The notes under the pieces were generated by a model. That model had not been told where the DNA came from. It saw only the letters and a list, made by a program, of their open reading frames with translations, and made no database searches. 64,000 nucleotides of DNA, taken from positions 184,372 through 248,371 of the forward strand of contig NZ_JAIVFT010000007.1 in NCBI RefSeq assembly GCF_020829665.1. Direction: 5' to 3'. Shown piece by piece: positions 8,575 to 18,871 of this stretch. Made by a program: the position numbers and the translations under genes. The stretch is from Nostoc sp. CHAB 5824. Lineage in GTDB: Bacteria; Cyanobacteriota; Cyanobacteriia; Cyanobacteriales; Nostocaceae. Positions within the stretch are counted from its first letter, which is position 1. Each line of letters opens with the position of its first letter.

Positions 8575-10644
8575 CTAAAGTCCATTGCCAATCAAAATAA
8601 AGGATGCCCAGTAGTATGGGTGACTAAAATCACTAACGGCTGCTACAGGTAAATTCTGGCTTTTTACCTTCCAGTCCCCAGTAATTAATGAGACTTGAGC
8701 TTGTCGTAAAGCTTCAGTTTTAGTCAACTTATCAGTCGAGAGGATACCATAAAAAGCACTCATAAGTGCTTGTGTACCACCATCATCCACAGACCACAAA
8801 GAGGCGATCGCAGTTCTTGCGCCGGTTTGTTGCATTTGATAGCCAAAGCCCAAAATTTCCTCACCATTACCTAACTTGCCTCCCAAGCCGGTTTCGCAGG
8901 CGCTCAACACTACCAAATCTACATGGGGGAGTGACCAAGTGGCGACATTTCGGAAGTTAACGCGATCGCCATTCCCGAATAAAATAAATGAATCTTCTGG
9001 TTTACCCACTACAAAGGCTGCATGAGTCGCTAAATGGACAATTGTATAGTCATCCATTTGGGGTACAGCGACTCTGGGAGTAAAGGCATCGTCTAAAAGC
9101 TTCGTAGTTTCAGGAACCGCAGCTGCTAGACTTTCCACCTCCCGCGTTGCAAAAGGTAAGCCAGCGAAAGCAACCTGTCGATTGCCAACTTTGATTTGAT
9201 AATTACCTTTAGTAAAAGCACCGGCTAAAACTCGCAAAGTCGATTGTTGTGGGGTATTTAAGTTAGTTAGGCTAGCGGATGTAATGTGATTCACATTGAA
9301 GCGCTGCACTAGCCATTGTTTCCCATCATATAAACCAGTTAAAGGAATGTAGCGTAACTGGTCATCTGGAGCGTAAATCAGAGTTTGTGTACCTGATAGC
9401 TTCAGGTCTTTTTCTATCGGTTGAATTAGCCAGTCATACAGTTGTCGTGCAGGTGCTTTAATATTTCGACTGGGATTGATTAAAGCTTGGCGGAAAGCAC
9501 CAATAGTCTGATAGAGGTTTTCGCGTTTTACAGCAACGGTGCGATGAATTGGTGGAGATTCAGGAGTTACTAATACCAATTCCAAGCTATCTTTTAAAAT
9601 CAGTGGGTAGAGTAGTGCCGATTTTTGAGGTAATCGCGCCAAATTATCCCGAAGTTCATTAAGACTCTCCAAATCCAAATTTTGCCGCCTAGCTGTACGG
9701 CTAATTTGCTCTACCTGTGCTTTCACTGAAGGACTATTGATAAATTCGTTAAATCCATCCAGGAGTTGCTGTTGATTTAGGACTAATTGCTCTATGCGTT
9801 GTTTCTGTTGGAGCGATCGCTCTTTGGGAGAAATTTTCCGTAGTGTTGTCAGTTCTTTACCCAGCACAATAGCATTATCCACGGTTTGATCTAACTTTTG
9901 TTTAATTGGTTTTTCTATTGCCGCTATATTAATACCTTTGACAGTACGTTGATTACCTGACACATTCTGGAGATATTCCTCTAGTTCTTCAACTTTGAGT
10001 AAATCCATCGTCCTTTGTGCTTCAGCAACACGTTCCTGTTTGAGCAATAGTTCACCCAAAATGCGATAAGTCTGGCTAACAGTTATGCTGTAAGCATCTG
10101 GTTGTGGCGCACTAAGTGCTGATGGATTCAAGCGAGCTTTCTCACGATTAATCAAGCAATGCTTGTAGAAAAAAATTGCTAAGTCTGGTTTATTTTGGAT
10201 ATCAAATAAGAAACCTATGTTACTGTAGGTTTTACCAAGTCGAACGAGATCCCTAAGTTCTTTGTTAATTAATAGGGCTTGCTGATAGGATTGAAGTGCT
10301 TCGGGATACTTTCTTTGACTTTGGTAAATTCTGCCGATGTTGTTGAATGTTACCGCTTCCCAAGAGCGTTCTCCAAGTTCTCTACTGATGGCTAATGCTT
10401 TTTGTAATCTCTGCAACGCTTCTTTTGATTGACCTTGCCGAGATTCTTTGATAGCTTCTTCGTTGAGCCTTGCAATTTCTGAGAGTTGATTGTTCTTGGG
10501 TAAAGCTTGAGCTTTTTCTCTAGAGTTGTACCTCAACCTTGGATTTGTGCTTACCTGGTTATTGTCTAGATAAGTCATCCCAAAACCTAGTAAACTAAGT
10601 AGAGTCAAAGTAACAACACTTACATACCGGAGATTAGGCTGCAT
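8575..10644 (-). CDS. TPR-CHAT domain protein (caspase-like protease)
   Basis: 689 residues. An N-terminal hydrophobic segment (about 7-25) suggests a membrane anchor or signal peptide. TPR-like helices follow at about 55-165 (EAL..YQQALLINKEL) and then a helical linker. The C-terminal CHAT domain (about 350-689) belongs to the caspase-haemoglobinase clan of cysteine proteases and keeps both catalytic residues: His541 in HLATHAAF and Cys583 in LSACETGLGG. CHAT proteins of this layout act in predicted cell-death and signalling pathways; no target is known here. The start ATG lies at 10644. The gene is convergent with the DUF1815 gene and divergent from the thioesterase, so the 10645-10760 gap probably holds two back-to-back promoters. 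Confidence 0.88.
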   Translation of the reverse strand: MQPNLRYVSVVTLTLLSLLGFGMTYLDNNQVSTNPRLRYNSREKAQALPKNNQLSEIARLNEEAIKESRQGQSKEALQRLQKALAISRELGERSWEAVTFNNIGRIYQSQRKYPEALQSYQQALLINKELRDLVRLGKTYSNIGFLFDIQNKPDLAIFFYKHCLINREKARLNPSALSAPQPDAYSITVSQTYRILGELLLKQERVAEAQRTMDLLKVEELEEYLQNVSGNQRTVKGINIAAIEKPIKQKLDQTVDNAIVLGKELTTLRKISPKERSLQQKQRIEQLVLNQQQLLDGFNEFINSPSVKAQVEQISRTARRQNLDLESLNELRDNLARLPQKSALLYPLILKDSLELVLVTPESPPIHRTVAVKRENLYQTIGAFRQALINPSRNIKAPARQLYDWLIQPIEKDLKLSGTQTLIYAPDDQLRYIPLTGLYDGKQWLVQRFNVNHITSASLTNLNTPQQSTLRVLAGAFTKGNYQIKVGNRQVAFAGLPFATREVESLAAAVPETTKLLDDAFTPRVAVPQMDDYTIVHLATHAAFVVGKPEDSFILFGNGDRVNFRNVATWSLPHVDLVVLSACETGLGGKLGNGEEILGFGYQMQQTGARTAIASLWSVDDGGTQALMSAFYGILSTDKLTKTEALRQAQVSLITGDWKVKSQNLPVAAVSDFSHPYYWASFILIGNGL

Positions 10645-10760
10645 AACAAAACACTCCCTATACTCGGAAGGTAAATATTAAATCAATAAGTCCGGCAACG
10701 CAATTAATTTTTATGCTATTCAAGAATTTGGAAAATTTATAGGTGCTGAGAAATTTGAAG

Positions 10761-11261
10761 ATGTCAGAAGAAAAACCTAGCCAACCAAAATTACCACCAA
10801 CCACCGCCCTTGACAATCCATCAAGTCATGAATTTGGGAATTGGTTTGAATATCCTGTTAGAGTGCAACCTCACCACACTGACTATGCAGGTATTGTCTG
10901 GCACGGTTCCTATATAGCTTGGATGGAAGAAGCGCGGATTGAATGCTTGCGATCTATAGGGATTGAATTTGCTGATTTAGTCGCTATAGGTTGCGATTTA
11001 CCAGTTGTAGAACTGTCGGTGCGCTATCACCGTGCAATTCAATTGGGTATGACAGTGGTGGTAAAAACGCGCATGGCTGAGGTTACTGGCGTCCGAATCA
11101 ATTGGGACTATGCCATTGTCTCAACTGATGGACAACAATTGTGCGTCACTGCCAAGGTGACTTTAGTAGCTTTAGATCGTGAAAGAGGTAAAATTATGCG
11201 TCAGTTGCCGACGAGTGTTAAAGATGCATTGGCTAAAATTTCAGTATTAAATAATAATTGA
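10761..11261 (+). CDS. Hotdog-fold acyl-CoA thioesterase (YbgC/FadM type)
   Basis: Hydrolyses an acyl-CoA thioester. The N-terminal half has the family signature HTDYAGIVWHGSYIAWMEEAR, with the Asp in the place of the usual catalytic residue, then a conserved RIE.L...G. The open frame starts at a GTG at 10743, but ATG at 10761 (MSEEKPSQPK) is the more likely start and gives 166 residues, still with about 25 extra N-terminal residues compared with a minimal 130-140 residue hotdog enzyme. The related cyanobacterial enzyme slr0204 acts on DHNA-CoA in phylloquinone synthesis; whether this one does cannot be decided without comparison. Confidence 0.8.
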   Translation: MSEEKPSQPKLPPTTALDNPSSHEFGNWFEYPVRVQPHHTDYAGIVWHGSYIAWMEEARIECLRSIGIEFADLVAIGCDLPVVELSVRYHRAIQLGMTVVVKTRMAEVTGVRINWDYAIVSTDGQQLCVTAKVTLVALDRERGKIMRQLPTSVKDALAKISVLNNN

Positions 11262-11360
11262 GCAACAAAGGCTACCGACACTATTTGCTTCAATGCTGTA
11301 AATTTTATTGATTCATTTTTTGTTATTCACCTTCATCAATAAAGGTGAATTTTTAATTTT

Positions 11361-11558
11361 TTACTTGCCGTTTTGAAACTGTGATACAGTTTGCGTAAAC
11401 TGCATTATATAATGCCAAATATCTTGTGGAGTAATGCCAAAACTAATGTTTAATAAAATTAGGATTGCGGCAATAGTTAATGCATTACTCATGGTTGCTT
11501 TTAACAACTTCCACAATATTATGAAGATAATCCAAGCTACAATCAACGTAGCAATCAT
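11361..11558 (-). CDS. Small two-helix membrane protein, unknown function
   Basis: 65 residues with two hydrophobic segments, roughly 2-20 (IATLIVAWIIFIILWKL) and 25-42 (ALTIAAILILLNISFG), and a polar tail. The start at 11558 has an AAGGA Shine-Dalgarno about 10 bases upstream. It resembles short conserved cyanobacterial membrane proteins of unknown role. It converges with the thioesterase gene. Confidence 0.6.
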   Translation of the reverse strand: MIATLIVAWIIFIILWKLLKATMSNALTIAAILILLNISFGITPQDIWHYIMQFTQTVSQFQNGK

Positions 11559-12002
11559 ATATATTAATTCCTTAATAATTGCTTTTGTCTGAGAGTGGTT
11601 TTATGCATAAAGAGTAAGTTTTTGCTTTGGTAAGAATCATTAGTATAAAAGATGCTGAACCTAATTTTTAATACCCACTATAATAGTTTTTTGTAACAAT
11701 CAGCCTGGGGATATTTTATCTAAAAATGAGATAATTATTTATATATCATGTGCTTTTTTTTTGCAAAGTTTTTGTAAAGATTTTTGATTCTTGTTTTGAG
11801 ATAAATTATAGATATACATAAAAATGATGGCTGATCCGGAAGCCACCGAATATGTTCAATTTGTTAACTTTTTTCAGTTCTGCAAGTACATTTTTGTTAT
11901 CAGGTAAAATGATTTCCATATTAATTGGATTCGAGGATGGAGATTAAAGATTGAGGACTAGGCATCAATTTCTAATCCCCAATCAATCTGAATTGAAGAT
12001 TT
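11559..12002. other. Intergenic region, no supported gene
   Basis: AT-rich. A 28-codon open frame (11824-11907, +, beginning MMADPEATEY) has no Shine-Dalgarno and is not called. No convincing hairpin was seen next to the dxr stop codon. Confidence 0.5.
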
Positions 12003-13199
12003 TTATCGCACAGAGATTATCCGCGAGTGAGTTTCTAAGTTTTCAATCACTGTTAAAACTTCTTGTCTTGCCCATTTATCTGCTGCCAAAATGTCATCTA
12101 AAGAGGGATTAGTACGGTTATCATTTTGATGGCGATCGCACACCCATTCGATACACCGGGGAATATCTAAAAACCGAATTTTTTCTGATAAAAATAAAGC
12201 TACAGCTTGCTCATTGGCGGCATTCAACACAGCTGGCATCGAACCACCAGCTTTACCCACAGCATAAGCCAACTGCATACAAGGATACTTCTGGTGATCT
12301 GGTTCACGGAAGGTTAAATTTCCAGCTTTGACTAAATCTAGTCGTTCCCAGTTGGTGTAGATGCGATCAGGCCAAGATAGGGCATACAGTAAAGGTAAGC
12401 GCATATCCGGCCAACCGAGTTGGGCTAAAACTGAACTGTCTTGCAGTTCAATCAGCGAGTGAATAATGCTCTGGGGATGAATGACAATTTCGATATTGTC
12501 ATAATCCAACCCAAACAGAAAGTGAGCCTCAATTACCTCCAGTCCTTTATTCATCAAAGTAGCAGAGTCTACTGTGATTTTACGCCCCATCGACCAATTA
12601 GGATGCTTGAGAGCGTCAGCAACGGTTACATCTGCTAGCTTTTCTACATCCCAGTCCCGAAAAGCCCCACCCGATGCAGTAAGCAAAATTTTCCGCAAGC
12701 CATCCTTGGGAACACCTTGGAGGCATTGAAATATTGCGGAATGTTCGGAATCGGCTGGGAGTAATTTTACCCCATGTTTTTCAACTAGGGGTAGAACCAC
12801 AGGGGCCCCAGCAATCAGAGTTTCTTTGTTCGCTAAGGCAATATCTTTACCAGCTTCAATCGCTGCAATCGTGGGTAGCAAACCAGCACAACCAACGATA
12901 CCAGTGACAACGGTTTGGGCATCGCCGTAGCGAGCGACTTCTATCACTCCGGCCTCACCTGCCAGTAGAATCGGTTGGGGATCGAGGTCAATGATTGCTT
13001 CTTTGAGCGCTGGTAATTTATCTTCTGAGCAAATGGCTGCTATTTCCGGTCGAAACTGCCGAATTTGAGCAGCCAACATCTCTACATTGTTCCCAGCTGC
13101 CAATCCCACAATCCGAAACTGCTCAGGGTACTGAGTGACAATATCTAAAGTCTGAGTACCAATAGAACCAGTGGAACCAACAAGAGTAATCGCTTTCAC
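12003..13199 (-). CDS. dxr: 1-deoxy-D-xylulose 5-phosphate reductoisomerase
   Basis: NADPH-dependent conversion of DXP to 2-C-methyl-D-erythritol 4-phosphate, the committed step of the MEP isoprenoid pathway that feeds carotenoids, the chlorophyll phytyl tail, quinones and undecaprenyl phosphate. The nucleotide-binding loop [12 protein letters not shown] is at residues 8-19. The metal and substrate signatures [12 protein letters not shown] and [10 protein letters not shown], the [17 protein letters not shown] block and the C-terminal ANEQAV helix are all present. 398 residues is the normal length. The start is GTG at 13199. It is probably monocistronic. Confidence 0.97.
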   Translation of the reverse strand: MKAITLVGSTGSIGTQTLDIVTQYPEQFRIVGLAAGNNVEMLAAQIRQFRPEIAAICSEDKLPALKEAIIDLDPQPILLAGEAGVIEVARYGDAQTVVTGIVGCAGLLPTIAAIEAGKDIALANKETLIAGAPVVLPLVEKHGVKLLPADSEHSAIFQCLQGVPKDGLRKILLTASGGAFRDWDVEKLADVTVADALKHPNWSMGRKITVDSATLMNKGLEVIEAHFLFGLDYDNIEIVIHPQSIIHSLIELQDSSVLAQLGWPDMRLPLLYALSWPDRIYTNWERLDLVKAGNLTFREPDHQKYPCMQLAYAVGKAGGSMPAVLNAANEQAVALFLSEKIRFLDIPRCIEWVCDRHQNDNRTNPSLDDILAADKWARQEVLTVIENLETHSRIISVR

Positions 13200-13565
13200 A
13201 ATTGCTTAAGGATTTACAGACAACTCCCACTATAAATTGCTGGGGACTCATTAATAACAGCAATCCGCATAATCGATATACTGATGCAAAAGAGGAGAGA
13301 CGTGGAAGGGGGAGACACAAAGAAGGAAAATTTACCCGTGTCCTCGTCGCTGCACCCCAATTCGTTAATTTTAACTCGATACACTGCTAGCTATAAAATA
13401 CTAAAATTGCTCAATTTTTATAGAACTAGACAAAATTTGTATTTATAAATACTATATTTTTAAAGATAAATTCCGAGAAAATTAGCAAAAGTAAGCAAGT
13501 AGGGAACACTTTTAAGTAATTTTTAATCTGTCCAGTTTGTTAATTATGTTGTTGGAGGATTTAAT

Positions 13566-13610
13566 ATGCAAAATGTTACTCAGAAATTGCTGTGTTGCAG
13601 CCATAGGTAA
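13566..13610 (+). CDS. Possible 14-residue leader peptide upstream of the PIG-V-like gene
   Basis: A strong Shine-Dalgarno (GGAGG at 13554-13558) stands 7 bases before ATG at 13566, which opens a 14-codon frame (MQNVTQKLLCCSHR) ending at TAA 13608-13610. The large membrane-protein gene starts 38 bp later and has a second, distant AAAGGAG. The good ribosome site and the Cys-Cys pair suggest a regulatory upstream frame, but nothing else supports it. The remaining 13200-13565 stretch shows no gene. Confidence 0.3.
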   Translation: MQNVTQKLLCCSHR

Positions 13611-13648
13611 AAGGATGCATAAAGGAGTTTGTTGAAGCACTCAACCTT

Positions 13649-14956
13649 ATGGCCAAAGTTCAGATACTTATAAAAAAAGTTTTATGGAAAAATGATTTCC
13701 TGTTTCCAGCAGCAATATGGCTCACCAGCCGAATATTCATCTGGACTGTTATGTTCCTGGTTGCACCAAAGCTACCGTTAGCAGCAGAAGAATTTTTGCC
13801 TCATTTTGGCTGGAGGGTTTTTGATGCATGGGATAGTATGCATTACCGAGCGATCGCTACTTCTGGATATGAATATGTTAATGATGGCAAACAACATAAC
13901 CTTGCCTTCTTTCCCCTTTTTCCCATAAGCATTTGGGTTTTGATGAAGTTGGGCTTACCGTTTGAATTAGCAGGTACGTTAGTCAACAACCTGGCATTTT
14001 TCGCAGCGCTTTACTGTTTGTACTTTTGGATCAAAGAGCATTATGGCATCAATGCAGCGCAGTGGACTACTGCTGTAGTTTCTTTGTATCCATCTTCTAT
14101 GTTTACGGGGGTGGTTTACACAGAGGGGCTATATTTGTTTTTGAGTACGGCGGCTTTGCAGGCATTTGATCAAAAACAGTATGGCTGGACTGCTCTTTGG
14201 GGTGCGATGGCGACAGCAACACGTCCTACAGGTATGGCACTAATTCCAGCATTTGCGATCGCAGCTTGGAAAGAACGCCGATCAGCCATTGCCTATATAG
14301 CTGGTTTGACTACTGCTATTGGCATACTTCTATTTAGTTTGTATTGTGCGATTTATTTTGGCAACCCATTAGCATTTATCGAAGCACAGCGGGGATGGCG
14401 GCCAACTCTGGGGTTTGATTGGCAGGGTTGGTTAAATATGTTCATGCAAATTGCAGTTGGCACAAAGAATTGGCAATATGGTTGGATTCAAAAACCATCT
14501 GGCGGCATTCAAGACCCCTGGTATCTCTTGTTGTTTAGCGTGATTGTTGCCAGTAGCTATATTTTATGGCGTTTCCGTCAACACTTTCGTTCTGTAAAAT
14601 TATTCTATGGGTTTTATGCTTTAGTTTTATTTTTGTTGATTCTAGCGAGTGAAGAGTGGATCAATAACTTGCTCAACTTGTTCATGATCTTAGGTGGTGG
14701 CTATGTCTTGTGGCGCTTACACACACAATTGACCGCAGTTACAGTTATTTACGGCTTTTGTGGTATTGGTTTGCTGCTAGCCTCTGGAGGTACTATCTCC
14801 TTAAGCCGTCTCGCCTATGGTATTGTGCCTCTGAATATAGCCATTGGTGTGCTGCTATCTCGCCATCCTCGTCAGGGATATTTAATATTAGGCGCTTTTG
14901 TGACATTACTAGCCAAAATAGCTGTAGGATTTGCCCAGGAGCGTTGGGTTGGTTAG
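13649..14956 (+). CDS. PIG-V-like mannosyltransferase family membrane protein
   Basis: 435 residues with about ten hydrophobic segments. The N-terminal third has the family landmark FDAWDSMHYRAIATSGYEY, similar to the W.(D/N)..HY..IA..GY pattern of eukaryotic GPI mannosyltransferase 2 (PIG-V) and its bacterial relatives. Bacterial members are taken to be lipid-linked-sugar dependent glycosyltransferases that act on the outer side of the membrane; substrate and acceptor are unknown. ATG at 13649 is the only plausible start in frame. The EamA-type transporter follows 45 bp downstream on the same strand, so the two may be co-transcribed. Confidence 0.75.
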   Translation: MAKVQILIKKVLWKNDFLFPAAIWLTSRIFIWTVMFLVAPKLPLAAEEFLPHFGWRVFDAWDSMHYRAIATSGYEYVNDGKQHNLAFFPLFPISIWVLMKLGLPFELAGTLVNNLAFFAALYCLYFWIKEHYGINAAQWTTAVVSLYPSSMFTGVVYTEGLYLFLSTAALQAFDQKQYGWTALWGAMATATRPTGMALIPAFAIAAWKERRSAIAYIAGLTTAIGILLFSLYCAIYFGNPLAFIEAQRGWRPTLGFDWQGWLNMFMQIAVGTKNWQYGWIQKPSGGIQDPWYLLLFSVIVASSYILWRFRQHFRSVKLFYGFYALVLFLLILASEEWINNLLNLFMILGGGYVLWRLHTQLTAVTVIYGFCGIGLLLASGGTISLSRLAYGIVPLNIAIGVLLSRHPRQGYLILGAFVTLLAKIAVGFAQERWVG

Positions 14957-15001
14957 AGGGTTTGATTCTTTATTGGTAAGAAGTTGAATTTAAATTTCCT
15001 A

Positions 15002-16930
15002 ATGAATGTATCCAATCAAACGAAGATAGCGATCGCTTCATTATTTGTAGGTGTAGGTGCCATCTCTTTTGGCTCTATTTTTATGAAATTGAGCGAAATA
15101 GAACTCAGCCCCAGTGCCACTGTATTTAATCGTTTTTGGCTTGCTAGTGTAGTTTTCTTGCTGTGGCATGGATACAAGGCAATACGACAGCGATTTTCCT
15201 TAGAAAAACCTGTAGAACAGCAGACCTACACCAGTCAGGATCTGTGCCTATTGCTAGGCGCTGGTATTCTTTGGGCTGCCACTTTAGTCTTTTTGGCTTG
15301 GTCGCTGACTCAAACTAGCGTTGCGATTTCTAGTGTGTTGCATAACCTTGCCCCCATATTTACTAGCTTAGGAGTGTGGCTGTTATTTCGTCAGGGTTTT
15401 GAGAGCCAGTTCCTGATTGGGATGGTGATTGCGCTTGGGGGAGCGATCGCCATTGAATTTGAGGAACTGCAAATCGCCACAGACGAAGTTCAAGGAGGCT
15501 TTGCTGCGATCGTGTCTGCGGTTTTCTTGGGTGCATACCTGCTGATCGTAGAAAAATTACGAACCAAATTTTCTCCTGCCACAATCCAGTTGTGGATCTG
15601 TGCGATCGCGGCTTTAGTTATTTTCCCTCTACTTTTGTTCACTCAAGATCAGCTTTTTCCCTCTACAGTCAGTGGGTGGCTTTGGGTCATTTCCCTAGCC
15701 CTGATCTGCCAAGTTTTAGGTCATGGGCTTTTGACCTATAGCCTTGCCAGGTTTTCCTCTGTGGTTGTCTCCTTGGTGCATCTGTTAGAGCCAGTATTTA
15801 GTGGCATTTTCGCTCTTGTAATATTTTCAGAAAAATTAACTTTCTCAAATTGGGTAGGTTTTGCTGTAGTTTTAATGGGTTTATACTTAGCCATATCTAG
15901 CCAAACTGCTGTTAATTTGCCGTTTCAGGAATCAGTCAAAACTATAGTTAACACTTTCGTTAAAAGTATGACGAGCAAACTGTCATTACTAAAGCAACAA
16001 TTCTCCGAAACACCAGCTTTATTAGGAACTGTCTCATTATTTATTGCTCTGATTCCCATATCTTTAGCACCATCTCTAACTAAATTGTGTCAACAAGAGA
16101 TTGGTGCAAATGCTGTAGTATTTCATCGCAGTTGGATCGCCACAGTTGTCTTTGCGCTATGGAATGGACTTGAGGCTTTCCGCAGCCAACAGTCCGATCA
16201 ATCTATAGAACAGAAGCCTTTTACGAGTCAAGAAGTGTGGCTGTTGTTGGCAATGGGAACCGCTGCTGCAACCTACCTCCTCTTGTGGGCTTGGTCGCTG
16301 AGTCAAACCAGTGTTGCCAACGTGGCTTTACTATCTAATTTGAACTCCTTATTTGTTGCTTTGGCTGGATATCTGTTATTCGGTCGGCGCTTCGATAACA
16401 GATTCGTTATTGGTCTAGTTATGGCACTCTTAGGAGCGATCGCGTTTGAAATTAATAAGGTGCAATTTGCCACTGACCAAATACTGGGTGATGCATTAGC
16501 ATTGCTAACTGCGATTTTCATGGCTACGTGTATGCTGTTAATAGAACGACTCCGAACCCGGTTTAGCACTGCAACCATAATGTTGTGGCGCTGTGGAATC
16601 ACAACAATGTTTCTACTACCCGTCCTCCCATTCCTCGAAGATAGACTGCTCCCCTATTCCTGGATGGGTTGGTTTTTCATCATTTTCCAAGCTCTCTTCT
16701 GCCAAGTGTTAGGCCAGGGACTTTTGGCTTATAGCCTCAGCAGAATTTCTTCAGGTGTCGTCGCCGTCACACTTCTGATCGAACCAGTCCTAGCCTCCAT
16801 TTTTGCTTGGTTCATTTTTTCAGAACAGGTAGGTTTGTTTGACTGGGCGACTTTTGCCGTAGTTTTAGGGGGTATCTATCTAGCTCAATCTAGTCAATCC
16901 ACAGTTCAAGTAACGAACGAAGGCTCGTAG
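15002..16930 (+). CDS. Double-length EamA (drug/metabolite) transporter: two full paralogues fused
   Basis: A DMT-superfamily exporter normally has ten helices in two EamA repeats (about 300 residues). This 642-residue protein contains the whole module twice: residues about 1-300 and about 330-625 align with each other throughout (VGAISFGSIFMKLS / ALIPISLAPSLTKL; LAWSLTQTSVAISSVLHNLAP / WAWSLSQTSVANVALLSNLNS; CQVLGHGLLTYSLARFSS / CQVLGQGLLAYSLSRISS). So four EamA repeats and about 20 helices are expected, joined by a hydrophilic linker near 300-340. The open frame begins at TTG 14984, but ATG at 15002 is preferred. The substrate is unknown. A genuine gene fusion is more likely than a sequencing error because the linker is coding throughout. 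Confidence 0.88.
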   Translation: MNVSNQTKIAIASLFVGVGAISFGSIFMKLSEIELSPSATVFNRFWLASVVFLLWHGYKAIRQRFSLEKPVEQQTYTSQDLCLLLGAGILWAATLVFLAWSLTQTSVAISSVLHNLAPIFTSLGVWLLFRQGFESQFLIGMVIALGGAIAIEFEELQIATDEVQGGFAAIVSAVFLGAYLLIVEKLRTKFSPATIQLWICAIAALVIFPLLLFTQDQLFPSTVSGWLWVISLALICQVLGHGLLTYSLARFSSVVVSLVHLLEPVFSGIFALVIFSEKLTFSNWVGFAVVLMGLYLAISSQTAVNLPFQESVKTIVNTFVKSMTSKLSLLKQQFSETPALLGTVSLFIALIPISLAPSLTKLCQQEIGANAVVFHRSWIATVVFALWNGLEAFRSQQSDQSIEQKPFTSQEVWLLLAMGTAAATYLLLWAWSLSQTSVANVALLSNLNSLFVALAGYLLFGRRFDNRFVIGLVMALLGAIAFEINKVQFATDQILGDALALLTAIFMATCMLLIERLRTRFSTATIMLWRCGITTMFLLPVLPFLEDRLLPYSWMGWFFIIFQALFCQVLGQGLLAYSLSRISSGVVAVTLLIEPVLASIFAWFIFSEQVGLFDWATFAVVLGGIYLAQSSQSTVQVTNEGS

Positions 16931-17139
16931 CGTTATGACAGCTAGTAAAAGTTCATTTATCTATCTGCAAAGATGAATATAAGGAAAAGAATACTAATGT
17001 TGACATTTTCTATTCGATTTGCCCGTAATCTTTGGGTCGCTTAAATTGATTAATATTATTTATTATTGGTTAAGATATCCGACTGGTTGAAAAATTTGGT
17101 TATCTCAGATAATCTACTATTCAATATTCGTTGGTATAA

Positions 17140-18702
17140 TTAAATTTTGGTAATTAGCGTAAATCCGTTAGCTGCTCCTATAATTTTAGTACCAGTTAAA
17201 TTGATTTGCGCTAAAGCCCCATCGTCTAATAGCAAATAAGATTTATTTGATAACATTTTTTGTAAAATTGGCACAGTTGCAGCAGTTACCTTGCAATCGC
17301 TGTAAAAGTCCAAACTTGGACGATTATAAGCAAAAGAGGTGTAAATTTGTGTTCTTGGTAAAACATTTGCGCGAATTAATTCTGCTACTGGTTTAACTGG
17401 GAAAGCTTCTTTTAATTCCCAAATCCAAGATTGCGAACTTACCAACAAGGTTAAAACTAAATACATCCCTGTAAATAGCACTGGAATAAAGTTGCGATCG
17501 CGCTGTTTAACTAGCCATGCTGCGATGCCCATACTCATTGCTAAAACAATACTCATAACTATTAAAATAGGCTCTTTCTTAATCAGAAAGTAAACAAAAC
17601 CTCCTAAACCAGCAATAGAAATAATAGCTATAAATATTGTCCAACTTAGCACCCTAAAATTACGAGACTGCCAAATTTCGCTAAGTTTAGCACCAATCGC
17701 TAAAGCTAAAAATGGATATACAGGCATGATATACCACGGGAGTTTAGTTTTCATTAAAGAAATAGTTACTAAATAAATAACTATGCCGATAATAATTAGG
17801 GTTCCCCAGGTAGTACGACGTTTTTTCCAAGCTAGATAAATACTTTCCGGTAAAAATAATAGCCAAGGAAAACTATACTTAATTAACTCGATTAAATAGT
17901 ACCAGGGAGGGCCAGTATGACCTTCAACAGATTGTGTAAGGCGATCAAAAGTTTGTGCTTGAAAATTCACTTGGAAGAAATTTTCGCCATAATGTAGCCA
18001 TTGAGCAGCAAACCAAGCGATCGCAGGTGCATTTCCTAAAAACATTCCCACTAATAAATAGGGGCTTGTTAACAAAGCAAACTGCCGCTCTGCAATTAGG
18101 AATAAACAAGCGATCGCTCCTAGCGGCAAAACCATCATGCCTTTAGTTAGAGTTATTAACCCTAGACAAAATCCCACACCTAGAGCATACCGACGATTCT
18201 GACGTCCTTTTAGCAAACAAAACAACAAAAGCAAGAAAAAGGTAATAGTTGTACCATCTAACATTGCTAGCCTTCCGTGACGCACCACAGGCAACATCGT
18301 CAGGTAAACTAAAGCGGCAAACAGAGCTGGTAAACTTTCGTTAAAAAGCAAACATCCGACTAAATAAAGCAAAGGCACACCCAAAGCAGTTAATACTGCA
18401 CCCGGTAGACGTGTTGTCCACTCATTCACGCCTCCGATAGAGTAAGTCCAAGCAATTAGTAAGTGCATGAGTGGTGGCTTATTATGATAAGGTTCACCTC
18501 CCAAGGTGGGGAAAAGCCAATGCATTGAACCAAGTGGGGCACGCCAAATTTCACGGGCAACCTGTGCCACAGTACCTTCATCCCAATCTCGTAAAGGGGA
18601 GTTTCCTAAAAATATCAGCCATAGAACTAGAGATATTACCAGTAGGCTAAATAACCATTCTTTTTCTCGGAATAGATGCATATCTAAAATCGGGATAATC
18701 AT
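17140..18702 (-). CDS. ArnT-like glycosyltransferase, GT39 family
   Basis: 520-residue polytopic membrane protein. The first periplasmic loop has RDWDEGTVAQVAREIWR, containing the acidic Asp-Glu pair typical of GT39/GT83 enzymes, followed by PTLGGEPYHNKPPLMHLL, close to the E.....KPP pattern of ArnT. Ten or more hydrophobic segments follow, with a mixed C-terminal domain from about 430. Such enzymes transfer a sugar from polyprenyl phosphate to a lipid or protein outside the membrane. Together with the PIG-V-like gene it suggests a cell-surface glycan function, but donor and acceptor are unknown. The gene converges with the transporter gene. Confidence 0.8.
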   Translation of the reverse strand: MIIPILDMHLFREKEWLFSLLVISLVLWLIFLGNSPLRDWDEGTVAQVAREIWRAPLGSMHWLFPTLGGEPYHNKPPLMHLLIAWTYSIGGVNEWTTRLPGAVLTALGVPLLYLVGCLLFNESLPALFAALVYLTMLPVVRHGRLAMLDGTTITFFLLLLFCLLKGRQNRRYALGVGFCLGLITLTKGMMVLPLGAIACLFLIAERQFALLTSPYLLVGMFLGNAPAIAWFAAQWLHYGENFFQVNFQAQTFDRLTQSVEGHTGPPWYYLIELIKYSFPWLLFLPESIYLAWKKRRTTWGTLIIIGIVIYLVTISLMKTKLPWYIMPVYPFLALAIGAKLSEIWQSRNFRVLSWTIFIAIISIAGLGGFVYFLIKKEPILIVMSIVLAMSMGIAAWLVKQRDRNFIPVLFTGMYLVLTLLVSSQSWIWELKEAFPVKPVAELIRANVLPRTQIYTSFAYNRPSLDFYSDCKVTAATVPILQKMLSNKSYLLLDDGALAQINLTGTKIIGAANGFTLITKI

Positions 18703-18871
18703 CTCAACGGCTGTAAGGCGGTATTGTACCCCAGATTTCGTAACGAGAGTTTGGTTAATTTTTAAAAAAGAGCGTTTATATGGTGCAATGTCTACGACGG
18801 GCTAACAAATTCAACTTTGCGATCGCTCAAAATGTCAGCGTCAATCATACGATGATATTCTCTCTAATAAC

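Noticed and set aside
11824..11907. 28-codon plus frame upstream of dxr
   Set aside because: ATG start and a protein-like sequence, but no Shine-Dalgarno and no family support.
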